A DNA stretch of 64,000 bases, from positions 1 to 64,000 of the forward strand of contig JAUBSN010000044.1 in NCBI GenBank assembly GCA_036704825.1. Direction: 5' to 3'. Below the pieces are notes generated by a model. It did not search any database, was not told where the DNA came from, and worked only from the letters and a program-made list of their open reading frames with translations. Below are positions 25,991 to 36,231 of the stretch, piece by piece; the first letter of the stretch is position 1, and the number at the start of each line of letters is the position of its first letter. The DNA is from Microcoleus sp036704825 (lineage in GTDB: Bacteria > Cyanobacteriota > Cyanobacteriia > Cyanobacteriales > Microcoleaceae). The position numbers and the translations under genes are program-made.

Positions 25991-26247
25991 CCCATGTCCC
26001 AAACGCCTGTGAAATCGTCTGTGGGGAGGTAGGCACGGGGGCACTACCCTTACAAAAGCCTGATTTTCGTAATGAAACCGCCCTGGAGTTTGAGGGGCGA
26101 CAATACGCAGCACTGCGATCGGACTGTCTGTTGAAAAACCCGGTTTCTGAACCGCCATTAAATGATTATTTGTCAAGACTGTGACACTATCTTGGTTTCT
26201 GGTAATGTACTTTTAGTAATATTCAACTCACACAAAACGGTATCGCA

Positions 26248-27393
26248 ATGGTCGTCGGCGAATTCAAACCAGGTTTAGAAGGTGTTCCCGCCACCTTGTC
26301 CAGCATTAGCTACGTCGATGGACAAAAAGGATTGCTGGAATATCGCGGGATTAGCATTGAGGAACTGGCACTGAAAAGTTCCTTTGTTGAAACTTCATAT
26401 TTATTAATCTGGGGGGTACTTCCGACCAAGGAAGAACTAGCAGCTTTCGAGCATGAAATTCGCTATCACCGCCGGATCAAATATCGCATCCGGGACATGA
26501 TGAAATGCTTTCCCGAAAGAGGACATCCCATGGACGCCCTGCAAGCTTCAGCGGCAGCCCTGGGCTTGTTCTACTCCCGCCGAGCTCTCCCCAACCAGGG
26601 ATACATTCGAGAAGCTGTAGTGCGGCTGCTAGCGAAAATTCCGACAATGGTGGCGGCGTTCCAGCAAATGCGGCGGGGAAATGACCCGGTGCGGCCGAGG
26701 GATGACTTGAACTACTCCGCTAACTTTCTTTATATGCTCAACGAGCAAGAACCCGAGCCGCTGTTAGCTAGCATTTTTGACACTTGTCTGACTCTCCACG
26801 CCGAACATACAATTAATGCCTCTACATTTTCGGCAATGGTAACAGCTTCGACGCTGACAGACCCTTACGGGGTGATTGCTTCGGCAGTTGGCACTTTGGC
26901 GGGGCCGCTGCACGGGGGAGCTAATGAAGAAGTGATTGATATGTTGCAGGCAATTGGTTCGGTAGAAAACGTGCGGCCTTTTGTCGAGAAGTGCGTTGCC
27001 AACAAAGACAAAATCATGGGGTTCGGCCACCGCGTTTACAAGGTGAAAGATCCGAGAGCAACTATTCTCCAAGGGTTAGCCGAACAGTTATTTGACAACT
27101 TCGGCCGCGATGATTATTACGACATTGCTGTCAAGTTAGAAGAAGTGATTGAGGAAAAACTAGCTCACAAAGGAATTTATGCAAATGTAGATTTCTATTC
27201 GGGTTTGGTTTACCGCAAAATGGGAATTCCTACAGACTTGTTTACGCCGGTTTTTGCGATCGCCCGCGTTGCTGGCTGGTTGGCCCACTGGAAGGAACAG
27301 CTAGAGGCAAACCGCATTTACCGCCCGACTCAAATATATACGGGGACTCACGGTGCTCCTTATGTTGCGATCGAGGACAGACTCCCATCCTAA
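26248..27393 (+). CDS. gltA: Citrate synthase
   Basis: 381 residues, typical of the short (type II-like) citrate synthases. Active-site segments are GPLHGGANEEV (His of the oxaloacetate site), MGFGHRVYKVKDPRA (second catalytic His) and the C-terminal Asp in VDFYSGLVY. It condenses acetyl-CoA and oxaloacetate, feeding 2-oxoglutarate for nitrogen assimilation in cyanobacteria. No operon partner. Confidence 0.95.
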   Translation: MVVGEFKPGLEGVPATLSSISYVDGQKGLLEYRGISIEELALKSSFVETSYLLIWGVLPTKEELAAFEHEIRYHRRIKYRIRDMMKCFPERGHPMDALQASAAALGLFYSRRALPNQGYIREAVVRLLAKIPTMVAAFQQMRRGNDPVRPRDDLNYSANFLYMLNEQEPEPLLASIFDTCLTLHAEHTINASTFSAMVTASTLTDPYGVIASAVGTLAGPLHGGANEEVIDMLQAIGSVENVRPFVEKCVANKDKIMGFGHRVYKVKDPRATILQGLAEQLFDNFGRDDYYDIAVKLEEVIEEKLAHKGIYANVDFYSGLVYRKMGIPTDLFTPVFAIARVAGWLAHWKEQLEANRIYRPTQIYTGTHGAPYVAIEDRLPS

Positions 27394-27599
27394 AAGCAAA
27401 ATTATCAACCCAGCTATCAAAAGGGGGAGAATAATTGTTTTGCTTTCGTGAAGTGTTGAATTAAAAATTGCTTTCGCCTTCCGAGTCACGAAGCAATCTC
27501 TATCTGCCAAAAGCTGCCGTGCTGGGTTACACCCCTCTTGTATTTTGTGCTGTTAGTTGGCGACAATAGTAGGAAGTGACGATTTTCAGGAACTCCGGT

Positions 27600-27628
27600 C
27601 CTCAGACTTGCGGGTCTGGGGTTTTTTA
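27600..27628 (+). terminator. Intrinsic terminator downstream of gltA
   Basis: CCTCAGAC, loop TTGCGG, GTCTGGGG, then TTTTTT: an 8-bp stem with one G-T pair and a T-run. It is about 200 bp past the gltA stop. Confidence 0.7.
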
Positions 27629-28018
27629 TTAGAAGATCGCCAATAAGTTTCGGTAGGGTGCGTCATTTTTGGATTCAGCCAGAAAAACTAGGGTGAAACC
27701 CAATACTTTTCACTTACAGCCTCTTCCAGGTTCATGAAGTACACTATAAAGCTATATTGTGTGGTGTTAATCCTCCGGGTGCGGATCTGCTTCATATTTG
27801 ATAAAACTTACGGATTGACGGGTGGCGACGCACCGAACCACGGGCGAGAAGATTGTGTGTACCACATCTACATGGAATATGCTGTAAGATTGTCTCAAGA
27901 GAGGAACGTTAGCGTAAGCCATCAAAAAAAACAATCTCCGTATCTATTTTGCATAGTGTTCTAACCCCAAGGCTGTCTTAAGTAAACCGTATTGACTTAT
28001 AGAGTGCGTAAGTCCTGT

Positions 28019-28144
28019 CTACCGAGAAGCAAATCCTATTTGTATAATTTCTCGTGTTCCTTGTTGTTCACATATTTGCTGAGCGATCGCACGAACTCGA
28101 TCTACAGTCATTTTTTGACTGTTATTGTTGGTTGCCATATCCAT
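28019..28144 (-). CDS. Small hypothetical protein or gene fragment (41 residues)
   Basis: Reads MDMATNNNSQKMTVDRVRAI followed by AQQICEQQGTREIIQIGFASR. It looks protein-like (amphipathic helix) and contains a HIP1 octamer in frame, but has no recognised family and sits within an inverted-repeat-bounded region, so it may be a remnant. Confidence 0.3.
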   Translation of the reverse strand: MDMATNNNSQKMTVDRVRAIAQQICEQQGTREIIQIGFASR

Positions 28145-28366
28145 CTGATTTAGAAAAAACTACGCGCTAATACCATTTATCAAAAGTCTTGTTACCCAAC
28201 AATTATTGGGCGAGAGTGAAACGGAGGGTTGTGTTTTCAACGATTATCGCTTGGTGCGGCTCTGTTAGATTGTTGCTCTTTCTTGATGAATTTTCGATGT
28301 GACGCACCCTACGAATAATGTTGCAATAGTTTTGAAAACAGGTATAAATTATCGGTTCATAGCGCA

Positions 28367-28521
28367 AGGACCGCCAGGGGTTGAAAACCCCTGTCTCATA
28401 GCGCAAGTCGGTTGAAACCGACTGGAAAAAAACATTAAAATACTTGTAAAAAATGTATTTTTCAGTCCTCTTTTAGAGGACTTTCGCTATGAGACGGGGG
28501 TTAAAAACCCCCGGCGGGCTT
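28367..28521. mobile_element. MITE-like element, family A copy 2
   Basis: Arms GGACCGCCAGGGGTTGAAAA and TTAAAAACCCCCGGCGGG, with internal hairpins GTCGGTTGAAACCGACT and CAGTCCTCTTTTAGAGGACT. Same layout as the copies at 19069 and 44118. Confidence 0.75.
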
Positions 28522-28579
28522 GTGGGTTGGCGTACAGATTTTGACTTGTTTTGACAAGAAGCCATTTCAACCGCCAAAT

Positions 28580-30694
28580 CTACACAGGTTGAGTTACATG
28601 ATGGCGGCTGGTCAATTTATCCAATTGATTCACCAACAAACTCAGGAACAATCCCACATCGGTAACAACTCCAATAGATTCGATCGACCCCCGATCGCTC
28701 AATTTCGTCACCACCGCCGGATTAATGTCCACACAGACCATCTTCACACCCGCCGGCGTCATATTTCCCACACCAATTGAGTGCAGCATAGACGACAGCA
28801 TTAACACCATATCCGCACCCCGTAACAGCTCAGTATATTCTTCTTGAGCCTTAACTAAATCCATTTGCGTGTCGGGAAGCGGGCCGTCATCGCGGATCGA
28901 ACCGGCAAGAGAAAACGGTATATTGTTCTTCACGCACTCGTACATCACACCGCTAGTAACCAGGCCTGCTTCAACAGCTTTTGCAATACTCCCGTAACGC
29001 CGCACAGTGTTAATTATTTTCAAGTGGTGTCGGTGTCCGCCGCGCACAGCTACGCCGCGTTTCATGTCAACCCCTAAAGAAGTTCCCATGCTTGATTGTT
29101 CCATGTCGTGAACTGCGATCGCATTTCCACCTAACAGCGCTTGTACGTAACCTTCGCGAATCAAATGCGCTAAATGTTCGCCACCGCCGGTGTGGATAAC
29201 CACAGGCCCCGCCGTAACTACAACTTTGCCACCGCGATCGCGAATTTGGCGTAATTCCCACGCTACTTGTTCCACCACCAATTCTACGCGGCGCTCGCTA
29301 GAAACGCTGCCGGACATAAAACTGAATTCTTGAGAATTGCGCTGTTCCCGCGATTCGGTTTTGCGGATGGTGCGGATGCCGACCACATCAACAACGACTT
29401 TTTCTCCTACTTTTAAGTCGCGCAATAATTTGCACTTAGCCACTATACCATCAGCAGTCTCAGTAATAGCAACTGCTCCATCCATCCGCTGATTTTGCAC
29501 TTTTACCCACTGATTGTTTACCCGCACTTCTGTGGGATAAATTGTACTCACGTAAAAGTCGTCCGGGCCGACACCATCTTGCACTACCGGTTCTAAAATA
29601 GCATCGCAAATCTCTTGCGGCGGGGGCACTGCACCCAAGTCAATCAGCAGTCCCATGATTTCTTCCATCACATCGTGGGAAGGAGCCGAAACTTTAACGT
29701 CTGCAGATGATGTGCTTTGCCGCTGCTCTCCTAAATTGAAGTTGAGCACTTGAAAACTGCCGCCGTTTTCGATAATTAAGTCTAAAGCGCGACTGATTAA
29801 ACCGGCATCTAGCAGGTGGCCTTCCATGCGAATTGTGCGGCTTTCTACCATCACGTTTGCCGATCGCTCTTCTTGCACCGGTTCCGTTACCCGCAGCGTC
29901 AAACACTTACAGGCGCCGCCCGCTTTCAGAAATTCGCTCATCGGCGTTTCAATGACTTGAAAACCTGCCTGAGTAATGCGCGTTTTCAAGGCTTCGCTAA
30001 CCTTGTTCATTACCACAATTTTGTCAATATTGACGGCATTGCAGGCAAAGTTAGCGGCATCTGCTTCTTCAATGGCAATGCGTTTTTCTGGTGGTACCCG
30101 CATTTCAATTAAGCGGTTTGAGTAGGAATCAAATGCGGCTGGGTAGTAGAGCAAATAGCCGCCTGTCAGGGGACAAAAACAGGTATCTAGGTGATAGAAA
30201 CGTTCGTCAACTAAACGCAGCGAAAGCACTTCAATGTTGAGCCATTTTGCTAGTAACGGGTGCGAGTCGAGTTCGGAACGGAAGCCGTATCCGGCCCACA
30301 ACCAGCGTCCTTCGCGATCGAGCAAAGCATCGCCAGCGCCCTCAAACGGCAAATCTTTCGGCAGTTCGTGCACGGTGAAACCTTTGCTTTCAAACCATGC
30401 TTTGAAATAGGGTTCTTCGCCTTGGCGTTCTTTGTGATAAAAACGGCTGAGGACGAAGGTATTGCCTAAAAGCAAGCCTGCGTTGGCGGTGAAAACCATA
30501 TCCGGCCAGCCTTTTTCTGGCGGTACGAGGTCTACCACGGCGTTGTCTTTGAGGACGTGGTAGAGTTTTTCCCACTGTTCGACGGCGCGATCGCGCGATG
30601 ATTTGTGGACATTTCCCTCCATCCAAGGGTTAATTACGTAATCCACATCGTAGTGGTCGGGAGCGCACATGAGGAAGCGAATTGAGTCAGTCAT
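28580..30694 (-). CDS. agrE: Bifunctional arginine dihydrolase/ornithine cyclodeaminase
   Basis: 704 residues, matching the cyanobacterial AgrE/ArgZ family. The N-terminal guanidino-group hydrolase domain (1-280) has FTANAG, catalytic-type His168 in FYHLDT and Cys264 in GGACKCLTLRV, the residue known to be catalytic in the family; it converts arginine to ornithine plus ammonia and CO2. The middle and C-terminal part (about 290-704) carries the LOR/SDH-type domain and an NAD-binding ornithine cyclodeaminase giving proline (GGKVVVTAGPVV, then HTGGGEHLAHLI). It mobilises nitrogen from arginine or cyanophycin. It is monocistronic; I found no clear NtcA box upstream. Confidence 0.92.
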   Translation of the reverse strand: MTDSIRFLMCAPDHYDVDYVINPWMEGNVHKSSRDRAVEQWEKLYHVLKDNAVVDLVPPEKGWPDMVFTANAGLLLGNTFVLSRFYHKERQGEEPYFKAWFESKGFTVHELPKDLPFEGAGDALLDREGRWLWAGYGFRSELDSHPLLAKWLNIEVLSLRLVDERFYHLDTCFCPLTGGYLLYYPAAFDSYSNRLIEMRVPPEKRIAIEEADAANFACNAVNIDKIVVMNKVSEALKTRITQAGFQVIETPMSEFLKAGGACKCLTLRVTEPVQEERSANVMVESRTIRMEGHLLDAGLISRALDLIIENGGSFQVLNFNLGEQRQSTSSADVKVSAPSHDVMEEIMGLLIDLGAVPPPQEICDAILEPVVQDGVGPDDFYVSTIYPTEVRVNNQWVKVQNQRMDGAVAITETADGIVAKCKLLRDLKVGEKVVVDVVGIRTIRKTESREQRNSQEFSFMSGSVSSERRVELVVEQVAWELRQIRDRGGKVVVTAGPVVIHTGGGEHLAHLIREGYVQALLGGNAIAVHDMEQSSMGTSLGVDMKRGVAVRGGHRHHLKIINTVRRYGSIAKAVEAGLVTSGVMYECVKNNIPFSLAGSIRDDGPLPDTQMDLVKAQEEYTELLRGADMVLMLSSMLHSIGVGNMTPAGVKMVCVDINPAVVTKLSDRGSIESIGVVTDVGLFLSLLVNQLDKLTSRHHVTQPV

Positions 30695-31242
30695 AATTCA
30701 GTTAAAATGTGGTAGATGCTACAGCAGACGTATGTTGACAGAGTTTGTATAATAGCAACTGTAATATTCACTACTAATTTTAGCAGCGGAACGTCTGGAG
30801 CCTCAAAAGGCTAATTTTTTATCATATCATGCTGAGGATGAGATTAAACTAAATCTCAGACCGTTTTTATGAAATACTGGTGAAAATGTCAGGTTATTAC
30901 GCACCCTACAATAATTTTTGATAGAGGATTAGTATGATGTTTGTTGAAGGGAGCATCTCATATTTGTAAAAACACTTATTCTGGCTCCTGCCTTCTGACT
31001 TTTTCCTTCTTCCTTCTGACTCTTTCCTCCTGACTCTTTCCTCCTGACTCTTTCCTCCTGACTCCTAGCTCCAATTTCAAGCGGAGGGCTGCTTTCATTG
31101 AGATGCTCCCTTTGTTGAATTGCTCCCAGTCTTCCGGTCGGGGCGGGTTTACGCTCATCTCTGGTTTATATTATAGATTGTTGGTGAACCCGCCGCTACA
31201 AGAATTATGGTTAATTTACCGCAGATGATATAAAAGTTTCTC
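30695..31242. other. Intergenic region with 14-bp tandem repeat
   Basis: Positions 31018-31068 hold three copies of GACTCTTTCCTCCT plus a partial copy. A minus-strand frame over it (30976-31158) is repeat-derived (RRKE-rich) and not called. No other structure is clear. Confidence 0.55.
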
Positions 31243-34200
31243 CTAACTGTTAATTTTCAACTTTTGCGAAATCGGAAGTTCGATCGCAAATTCTGTTCCC
31301 CGACCAACTTCTGAATAACACCCCAACTTACCGCCGTGCGCGTCTTTCACAATTTGGTAACTAATCGACAACCCCAAACCAGTGCCGCGGCCGATCGGTT
31401 TTGTAGTAAAAAATGGGTCAAACATCCTTGACTGAACCTCGGGACAGATACCGGGCCCGCTGTCGGCAATCCGCACGCAGACTTGATTTTCGCTGCTGAG
31501 TTCAGTAACGATGCGAATCTGGTTAACTTTGCAAGTACAGTTTGCTGATGACTCTTCCACAGCGTCGATCGCATTCGACAGCAAATTCATAAATACTTGG
31601 TTTAATTGAGCCGGATAACATTCAACTTTTGGCAGTTTGCCGTAATTTTTAATAACTTGAATTTCTCCACGTTTTACCTGTGACTGCAATCGGTGCTGTA
31701 AAATCACCAAAGTGCTCTCTATCCCTTCATGAATGTCTATTACTTTGCAAGCTGTTTCGTCTAGTCTCGAAAAATTTCGCAAAGACAGCACTATCTGCTT
31801 AATTCGGCTAGCACCTTCTTGCATTGAAGCCAGGATTTTTGGGAAATCGCCAGCTATAAAATCCACCTCGACTTCTGCCAATTCTCGGGCTATTTCTGGA
31901 AATGGTTCGGGATAGTATTGCTGGTAGAGATGGATCAATTTTACTAAATCACGAGCGTACTGTGCGGCGGGAATAATATTGCCGTAGATGAAGTTTATGG
32001 GGTTATTAATTTCATGGGCTACTCCCGCTACCATTTGCCCAATACTTGACATTTTTTCTGCTTGAATAAGCTGAGATTGAGCCTTTTTTAAGTCTGCCAA
32101 AGTTTTTTCTAACTGTTTCGCTTTTTCTCGTTCTCGGTGTTCGCTAAATAGCAAATCTACTTCGGCTTGTTTGCGATCGCTAATATCGATATGCGTGCCC
32201 GTCATCCGCAAAGGATTTCCCGAAGCGTCGCGTTCCATTACCTTCGCTTGAGCTAAAATCCACTTCCACTCGCCGGATTTTGTCAGCATCCTAAATTCCA
32301 CCTCGTAAGTAGGACTTTGGCCTTCTAGGTGAGCATTGAGCGCTGCTTTAGCCGGAGACAAATCCTCTGGATGTACCAGTTGCTCCCAGAATGCAAAACA
32401 ATTTACTATTTCCTCTACTTCATATCCCAGCATCATTTTCCACCGCGGGTTAAAATAGACTTCTCCCGTGGCAAGATTCCAATCCCACAAGCCCATCGCA
32501 CTGCCTTCAAATGCCAGATAAAAACGTTCTTCGCTGATTTGCAAAGCTGCTTCGGCTTGTTTTCGATCGCTAATATCCATCACTGTTCCCAACAGTTTGA
32601 TTACTTGCCCAGTTTCGCTAAAAACAGCTTCTCCCCTTCCTTCGACGTATATAATTTGACCGCTAGGATGCAAAAATCGAAACTCTTTTTTGTATGAAAT
32701 TCCTTGTGATATAGTCAGGCTGACTGTTTGTTGAAATAATTCTCTGTCGTCGGGATGACACATCTTTAAAAGTTGGGAAGATTTCGGTTCAGTTGCGGTT
32801 GAGTCAAGACCAAAAATTCGGAATACTTCTTCTGACCAAGTAATTTTATTGGTGACTAAATCAAATTCCCAACTGCCGATACGGGCAATTTTCTGGGCTG
32901 CTGCTAGACTAGCTTCGCTTTGTTGAAGTTTAAGTCGCTGTTGTTTATCTTGTTCGAGAAGATTGGCTTGAGCGATCGCAATTCCCATTTGTGCCGCCAC
33001 AGCTTTCAATAATCTGATCTCATCTTGCGTCCAGTGGCGGGGGCGATCGTACTGGTGCAAGCATATTATTCCGTTAGCTTTTCCCTGGTAGGAAGTGCGG
33101 AGCGATATCATCGACTTCAAACCTATTTCAGAACACAAATCTCTGACGTTTTCTAGCAGCGGTTCGGCAAAAACATCGTCACAAACTAGAGCTCTATCTT
33201 GGTACAATACGAACTGAACGTGAGGATTGTTCTCTACAGGATTTTCTAAAGATAAAAGGGATGGAGATGCGGTTTTTCTGTATTCAGCCACATTAGATAG
33301 GCGGGGAATTGGGTGTTCTGTGTAGCTGTGAATTAAGCAGCAATCCGCATTAAAAATTCGACCTATTTGGGCGGCCGCTGTTTGAAAAACTAGATCTTGC
33401 TTTAAGCTGTAGCGAATTTCGAGAGTAATTGTTTCTAGCAGAAATCTTTGCTTGATTTGCCGTTCCAAAGCAGCCAAAGCAGTTTTAAGTTCGAGTTCTG
33501 CTTGTTTGCGAGCGCTAATTTCAGTAGCCGTTCCCAAAATTTTCCAAGGTTTGTCGTCGGCTGTTCGGGCAAACACTGTATCCACGCTAACAAACCAGCG
33601 ATGGTCGCCATTTTTGTGCTGAATGCGGTACTCAAACTCAAAGCTTTCACCGTCTTTTCCTGCATCAATTCTGCTCAGGTGTTCTGAGAATCCTGGCAAA
33701 TCTTCATGGTGTATTAAGTTAGGAAGAAATCCTCCTGCCATCTCCTGGATTTCTTCAATGGTGTAGCCCATATCGCTATATATTTCCCGGTTGATATACA
33801 GAGTTCGCCGTTCAATCAAATCGGAAACGTACAAAAAATTAGGATGTGTTTGAATTACTGCCGACAGCCAGCGTTGGCTGTCTCGGAGTTCTGCTTCGAT
33901 CCGCTTGCGTTCTTCTATTTCTGCTTGCAGCCGTGCATTTTGTGCTAAAATTTCTTGATAAAGACGGCTCAGAAGCAGTTGATTTTCGACGCGACTCACC
34001 ACTTCTTCTGTTTGAAAAGGTTTAGTAATATAGTCTGCCCCCCCCACAGAAAAAGCTTTAACTTTATCAAAAACTTCATTTAAAGAGCTAATAAAAATCA
34101 CAGGAATATGTTTGGTGTGCGGACAAGCTTTTAACTGTTCGCAGACTTGATAGCCATCCATACCGGGCATCATGATGTCCAGCAAAATCAAATCAGGTGG

Positions 34201-34395
34201 ACTCGACAGAGCAAAGTTAAGAGCCCATTTGCCATCTCGCGTTGGCCGCACTTTATATCCTCGCTTAGACAAAAGCTGGGATAAAAGCCGCAAGCTTTCT
34301 GGATGGTCGTCCACCATTAAAATATTTTTTTGTAAAACAGTATTTTGAAGTCTAAGTGTTTCTACTCTTGGATTTTTATCGTCACTTGTATTCAC
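31243..34395 (-). CDS. Hybrid sensor histidine kinase with N-terminal receiver
   Basis: 1050 residues. Receiver domain at 24-145 (phosphoacceptor Asp in ILLDIMMPGMDG); a coiled linker; PAS/PAC (about 175-300); GAF (about 320-480); PAS (500-620); PAS (630-750); then the kinase: H-box VAGVAHEINNPINFIYG, N-box FMNLLSNAIDAVEE, G boxes IADSGPGICPE and GTGLGLSISYQIV. No membrane span, so the input is cytosolic. The receiver-first order, with the kinase core of the HEINNPINF type, is common in filamentous cyanobacteria. No partner regulator is adjacent. Confidence 0.92.
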   Translation of the reverse strand: MNTSDDKNPRVETLRLQNTVLQKNILMVDDHPESLRLLSQLLSKRGYKVRPTRDGKWALNFALSSPPDLILLDIMMPGMDGYQVCEQLKACPHTKHIPVIFISSLNEVFDKVKAFSVGGADYITKPFQTEEVVSRVENQLLLSRLYQEILAQNARLQAEIEERKRIEAELRDSQRWLSAVIQTHPNFLYVSDLIERRTLYINREIYSDMGYTIEEIQEMAGGFLPNLIHHEDLPGFSEHLSRIDAGKDGESFEFEYRIQHKNGDHRWFVSVDTVFARTADDKPWKILGTATEISARKQAELELKTALAALERQIKQRFLLETITLEIRYSLKQDLVFQTAAAQIGRIFNADCCLIHSYTEHPIPRLSNVAEYRKTASPSLLSLENPVENNPHVQFVLYQDRALVCDDVFAEPLLENVRDLCSEIGLKSMISLRTSYQGKANGIICLHQYDRPRHWTQDEIRLLKAVAAQMGIAIAQANLLEQDKQQRLKLQQSEASLAAAQKIARIGSWEFDLVTNKITWSEEVFRIFGLDSTATEPKSSQLLKMCHPDDRELFQQTVSLTISQGISYKKEFRFLHPSGQIIYVEGRGEAVFSETGQVIKLLGTVMDISDRKQAEAALQISEERFYLAFEGSAMGLWDWNLATGEVYFNPRWKMMLGYEVEEIVNCFAFWEQLVHPEDLSPAKAALNAHLEGQSPTYEVEFRMLTKSGEWKWILAQAKVMERDASGNPLRMTGTHIDISDRKQAEVDLLFSEHREREKAKQLEKTLADLKKAQSQLIQAEKMSSIGQMVAGVAHEINNPINFIYGNIIPAAQYARDLVKLIHLYQQYYPEPFPEIARELAEVEVDFIAGDFPKILASMQEGASRIKQIVLSLRNFSRLDETACKVIDIHEGIESTLVILQHRLQSQVKRGEIQVIKNYGKLPKVECYPAQLNQVFMNLLSNAIDAVEESSANCTCKVNQIRIVTELSSENQVCVRIADSGPGICPEVQSRMFDPFFTTKPIGRGTGLGLSISYQIVKDAHGGKLGCYSEVGRGTEFAIELPISQKLKINS

Positions 34396-34971
34396 AGCAA
34401 ACCCTCAAACTATTCAAGTTGTATGTGTGGGGATATTTTTAAAGTCATTAACCGCTTGTAGCTAACACTCTCAGATAAACCAGCCAAACTATTGGCTTTC
34501 TAGCACGCTCCTAAATGATCTGTTATTATATCAAAAATAAGGATCGTGTGAAAATGTTTGTGGCTCAAATTATTGGGACCGAGGGAGAAAACAGCCTAGA
34601 TGCCTCAAATCACCAACTAAGCAAACAATTTTGATTAAAGGTAAAACTTTGAGTTTTACAATTTTTATAATTCGGTTTTGCCTCCCTTTACTGGGTGGCT
34701 CTGTATAGTGTGTTGTCAGTAGATATCCACACTCAAAATATTAATTAAAACAGACCGGAACACGGGTGTCAACTTAAGACTAAAACTCTTTATTTTTAGG
34801 GTTTACATCCAAGTTCTGAGTTCCTTAAATCTCCTTATTAAGCAGCGTTAGGGCAGTGCCGGCATAATTGTCAAACAGTCTACCGTTACTAATTATGAGC
34901 TTAAGTTGACACCAATGAGCCCTGAACAACTCCGACAATATCTTATATTTTATTTGCGGGGTGGGGCTGAT
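34396..34971. other. Intergenic region with a MITE
   Basis: AT-rich leader of the sensor kinase plus a 149-bp element at 34765-34913 listed separately. No gene is seen. Confidence 0.5.
34765..34913. mobile_element. MITE-like element, GGTGTCAACTTAAG ends
   Basis: Perfect inverted ends GGTGTCAACTTAAG (34765-34778) and CTTAAGTTGACACC (34900-34913) around 121 bp without coding capacity. The same ends occur in the nested repeat at 19022-19228, with a different interior. Confidence 0.75.
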
Positions 34972-35910
34972 TTATGGTATGTTTGTCTCTGCCTGCAATT
35001 CCCCGCAAGCGGCGTACACGGCTTTTACGTTATACCAATTCAGAAAAATCCGAGCAACTTCTAGAGCTAACTGCGGCTTGCCTCGGTCAATCAACCACTG
35101 CAAAAAAGGAGTCATCGTTCGCTCGTTTAGCATCCCGCCTAATGATAAAACTCCCCACAGTATTTGGTGTAAAAAAGTCATTTGAATCATCATCCTTACT
35201 TCCCAACTTGGGTGTTTTTGATAAAACAAAACTCCCATTCTACCGCGCTGAATTTCTCGATCGATCATGCCCGGAATTTGCTCTAAACTAAAAGGTGGAT
35301 GCCAGTGATAGCCGACAGCAGCCGGACATTTAATTAGTCTCAAACCTAATTTTTTCAATCTAACTCCCAACTCTAAATCTTCCCACCCGTACAGTTGAAA
35401 GCGAGTGTCAAAGAGTCCAGCATCCAGCAGCCAGTGGCGGGCGATCGCCACATTTCCCGTAGCAAAATAAGCCGCCGAAAAATCGGTGATTTTGTAAGGT
35501 TCTGAGGTAGGATTGTCAAAATTGCAAGTATTAATCACGCTGCCGTAAGTAAAAACCGCATCAGTATCTTTGTAACCCTGTAGTAAAGCATCTGCGTGTG
35601 CTTGCAAAAAATGCTCTGTTACCACCAAATCGCTGTCAATAAAAATAATCGTATCGCCCTTAGCATCTTCAACGCCCAAATTCCGGGCCGCCGCCGGGCC
35701 CTGGTGAGATTGACAGATCGATCGCACATGAGGCAACAAGTCAGCATTTGCCGCCAACCACTCCAGCGTCCCGTCCGTCGAACCGTCGTCCACGACAATT
35801 ACTTCATACTCTCTGACAATCTCACCGAACTGCTGATTTTCCAAAGCCAGTAGACATTTTGCCAAAATCGGTTTACGATTATACGTCGGAATCACAACAC
35901 TAAAAAACAC
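34972..35910 (-). CDS. Family 2 glycosyltransferase
   Basis: 312 residues of the GT-A fold. Nucleotide-sugar-binding segments are VVIPTYNRKPILAKCLLAL at the N terminus, VVDDGSTDGT (about 39-48) and the metal-binding DSD in IIFIDSDLVV; the acceptor-side YGWEDLELGVR (ED motif) follows. No transmembrane span is seen. It would transfer a sugar to a surface polysaccharide or lipid; donor and acceptor are unknown, and there is no adjacent polysaccharide cluster. Confidence 0.88.
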   Translation of the reverse strand: MFFSVVIPTYNRKPILAKCLLALENQQFGEIVREYEVIVVDDGSTDGTLEWLAANADLLPHVRSICQSHQGPAAARNLGVEDAKGDTIIFIDSDLVVTEHFLQAHADALLQGYKDTDAVFTYGSVINTCNFDNPTSEPYKITDFSAAYFATGNVAIARHWLLDAGLFDTRFQLYGWEDLELGVRLKKLGLRLIKCPAAVGYHWHPPFSLEQIPGMIDREIQRGRMGVLFYQKHPSWEVRMMIQMTFLHQILWGVLSLGGMLNERTMTPFLQWLIDRGKPQLALEVARIFLNWYNVKAVYAACGELQAETNIP

Positions 35911-36074
35911 GGCTTTTCCCCATCGCCACAGTTACCGTATCCCACGGTAGCAGATTTTATGCAGCAACTCCCCAGGGAAATAGCAAAGTTTAACAAAAAA
36001 AGAATATATAAATCTGTACTATTTCTGACAAGAATCGATCTCAATTAGGTGCATAATGAAAAGTCGGTTAAATC

Positions 36075-36207
36075 GGATATCTTGCACCATTCTCGCTCGC
36101 GCAGGCTTCCCTAGCCTGTTCCACAAAAATGACATTTTTTTGTGGGGAGTAGGGGTTGGGCATCTGGCCCGGTCTGAAAAGCTTAGTGACAGCGGTGCAA
36201 GATGTCA
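36075..36207. mobile_element. MITE-like element, family B copy 1
   Basis: Ends GATATCTTGCACC and GGTGCAAGATGTCA are inverted around about 105 bp. A shorter relative lies at 63432-63499. It fills most of the gap upstream of argG. Confidence 0.65.
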
Positions 36208-36231
36208 GTTAAATTCAGGATGTAAATAGCA

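Larger units (their letters stand above)
27394..28579. other. Large intergenic region with repeats and gene debris
   Basis: Holds a terminator (27600-27628), an inverted pair GTAGGGTGCGTCA (27653-27665) and TGACGCACCCTAC (28300-28312) that bounds about 660 bp, a small minus-strand frame (28019-28144) and a MITE-like element (28367-28521). A frame at 27734-27964 has no recognisable product. Confidence 0.6.

Noticed and set aside
27734..27964. 76-codon plus-strand frame after gltA
   Set aside because: Unusual composition and no homologue I recognise; lies in repeat-bounded debris.
30695..30780. NtcA box upstream of agrE
   Set aside because: No GTA-N8-TAC at the right spacing; the nearest matches have wrong spacers.
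30976..31158. Minus-strand 60-codon frame
   Set aside because: Its second half is translated from a 14-bp tandem repeat, and no family or ribosome site supports it.
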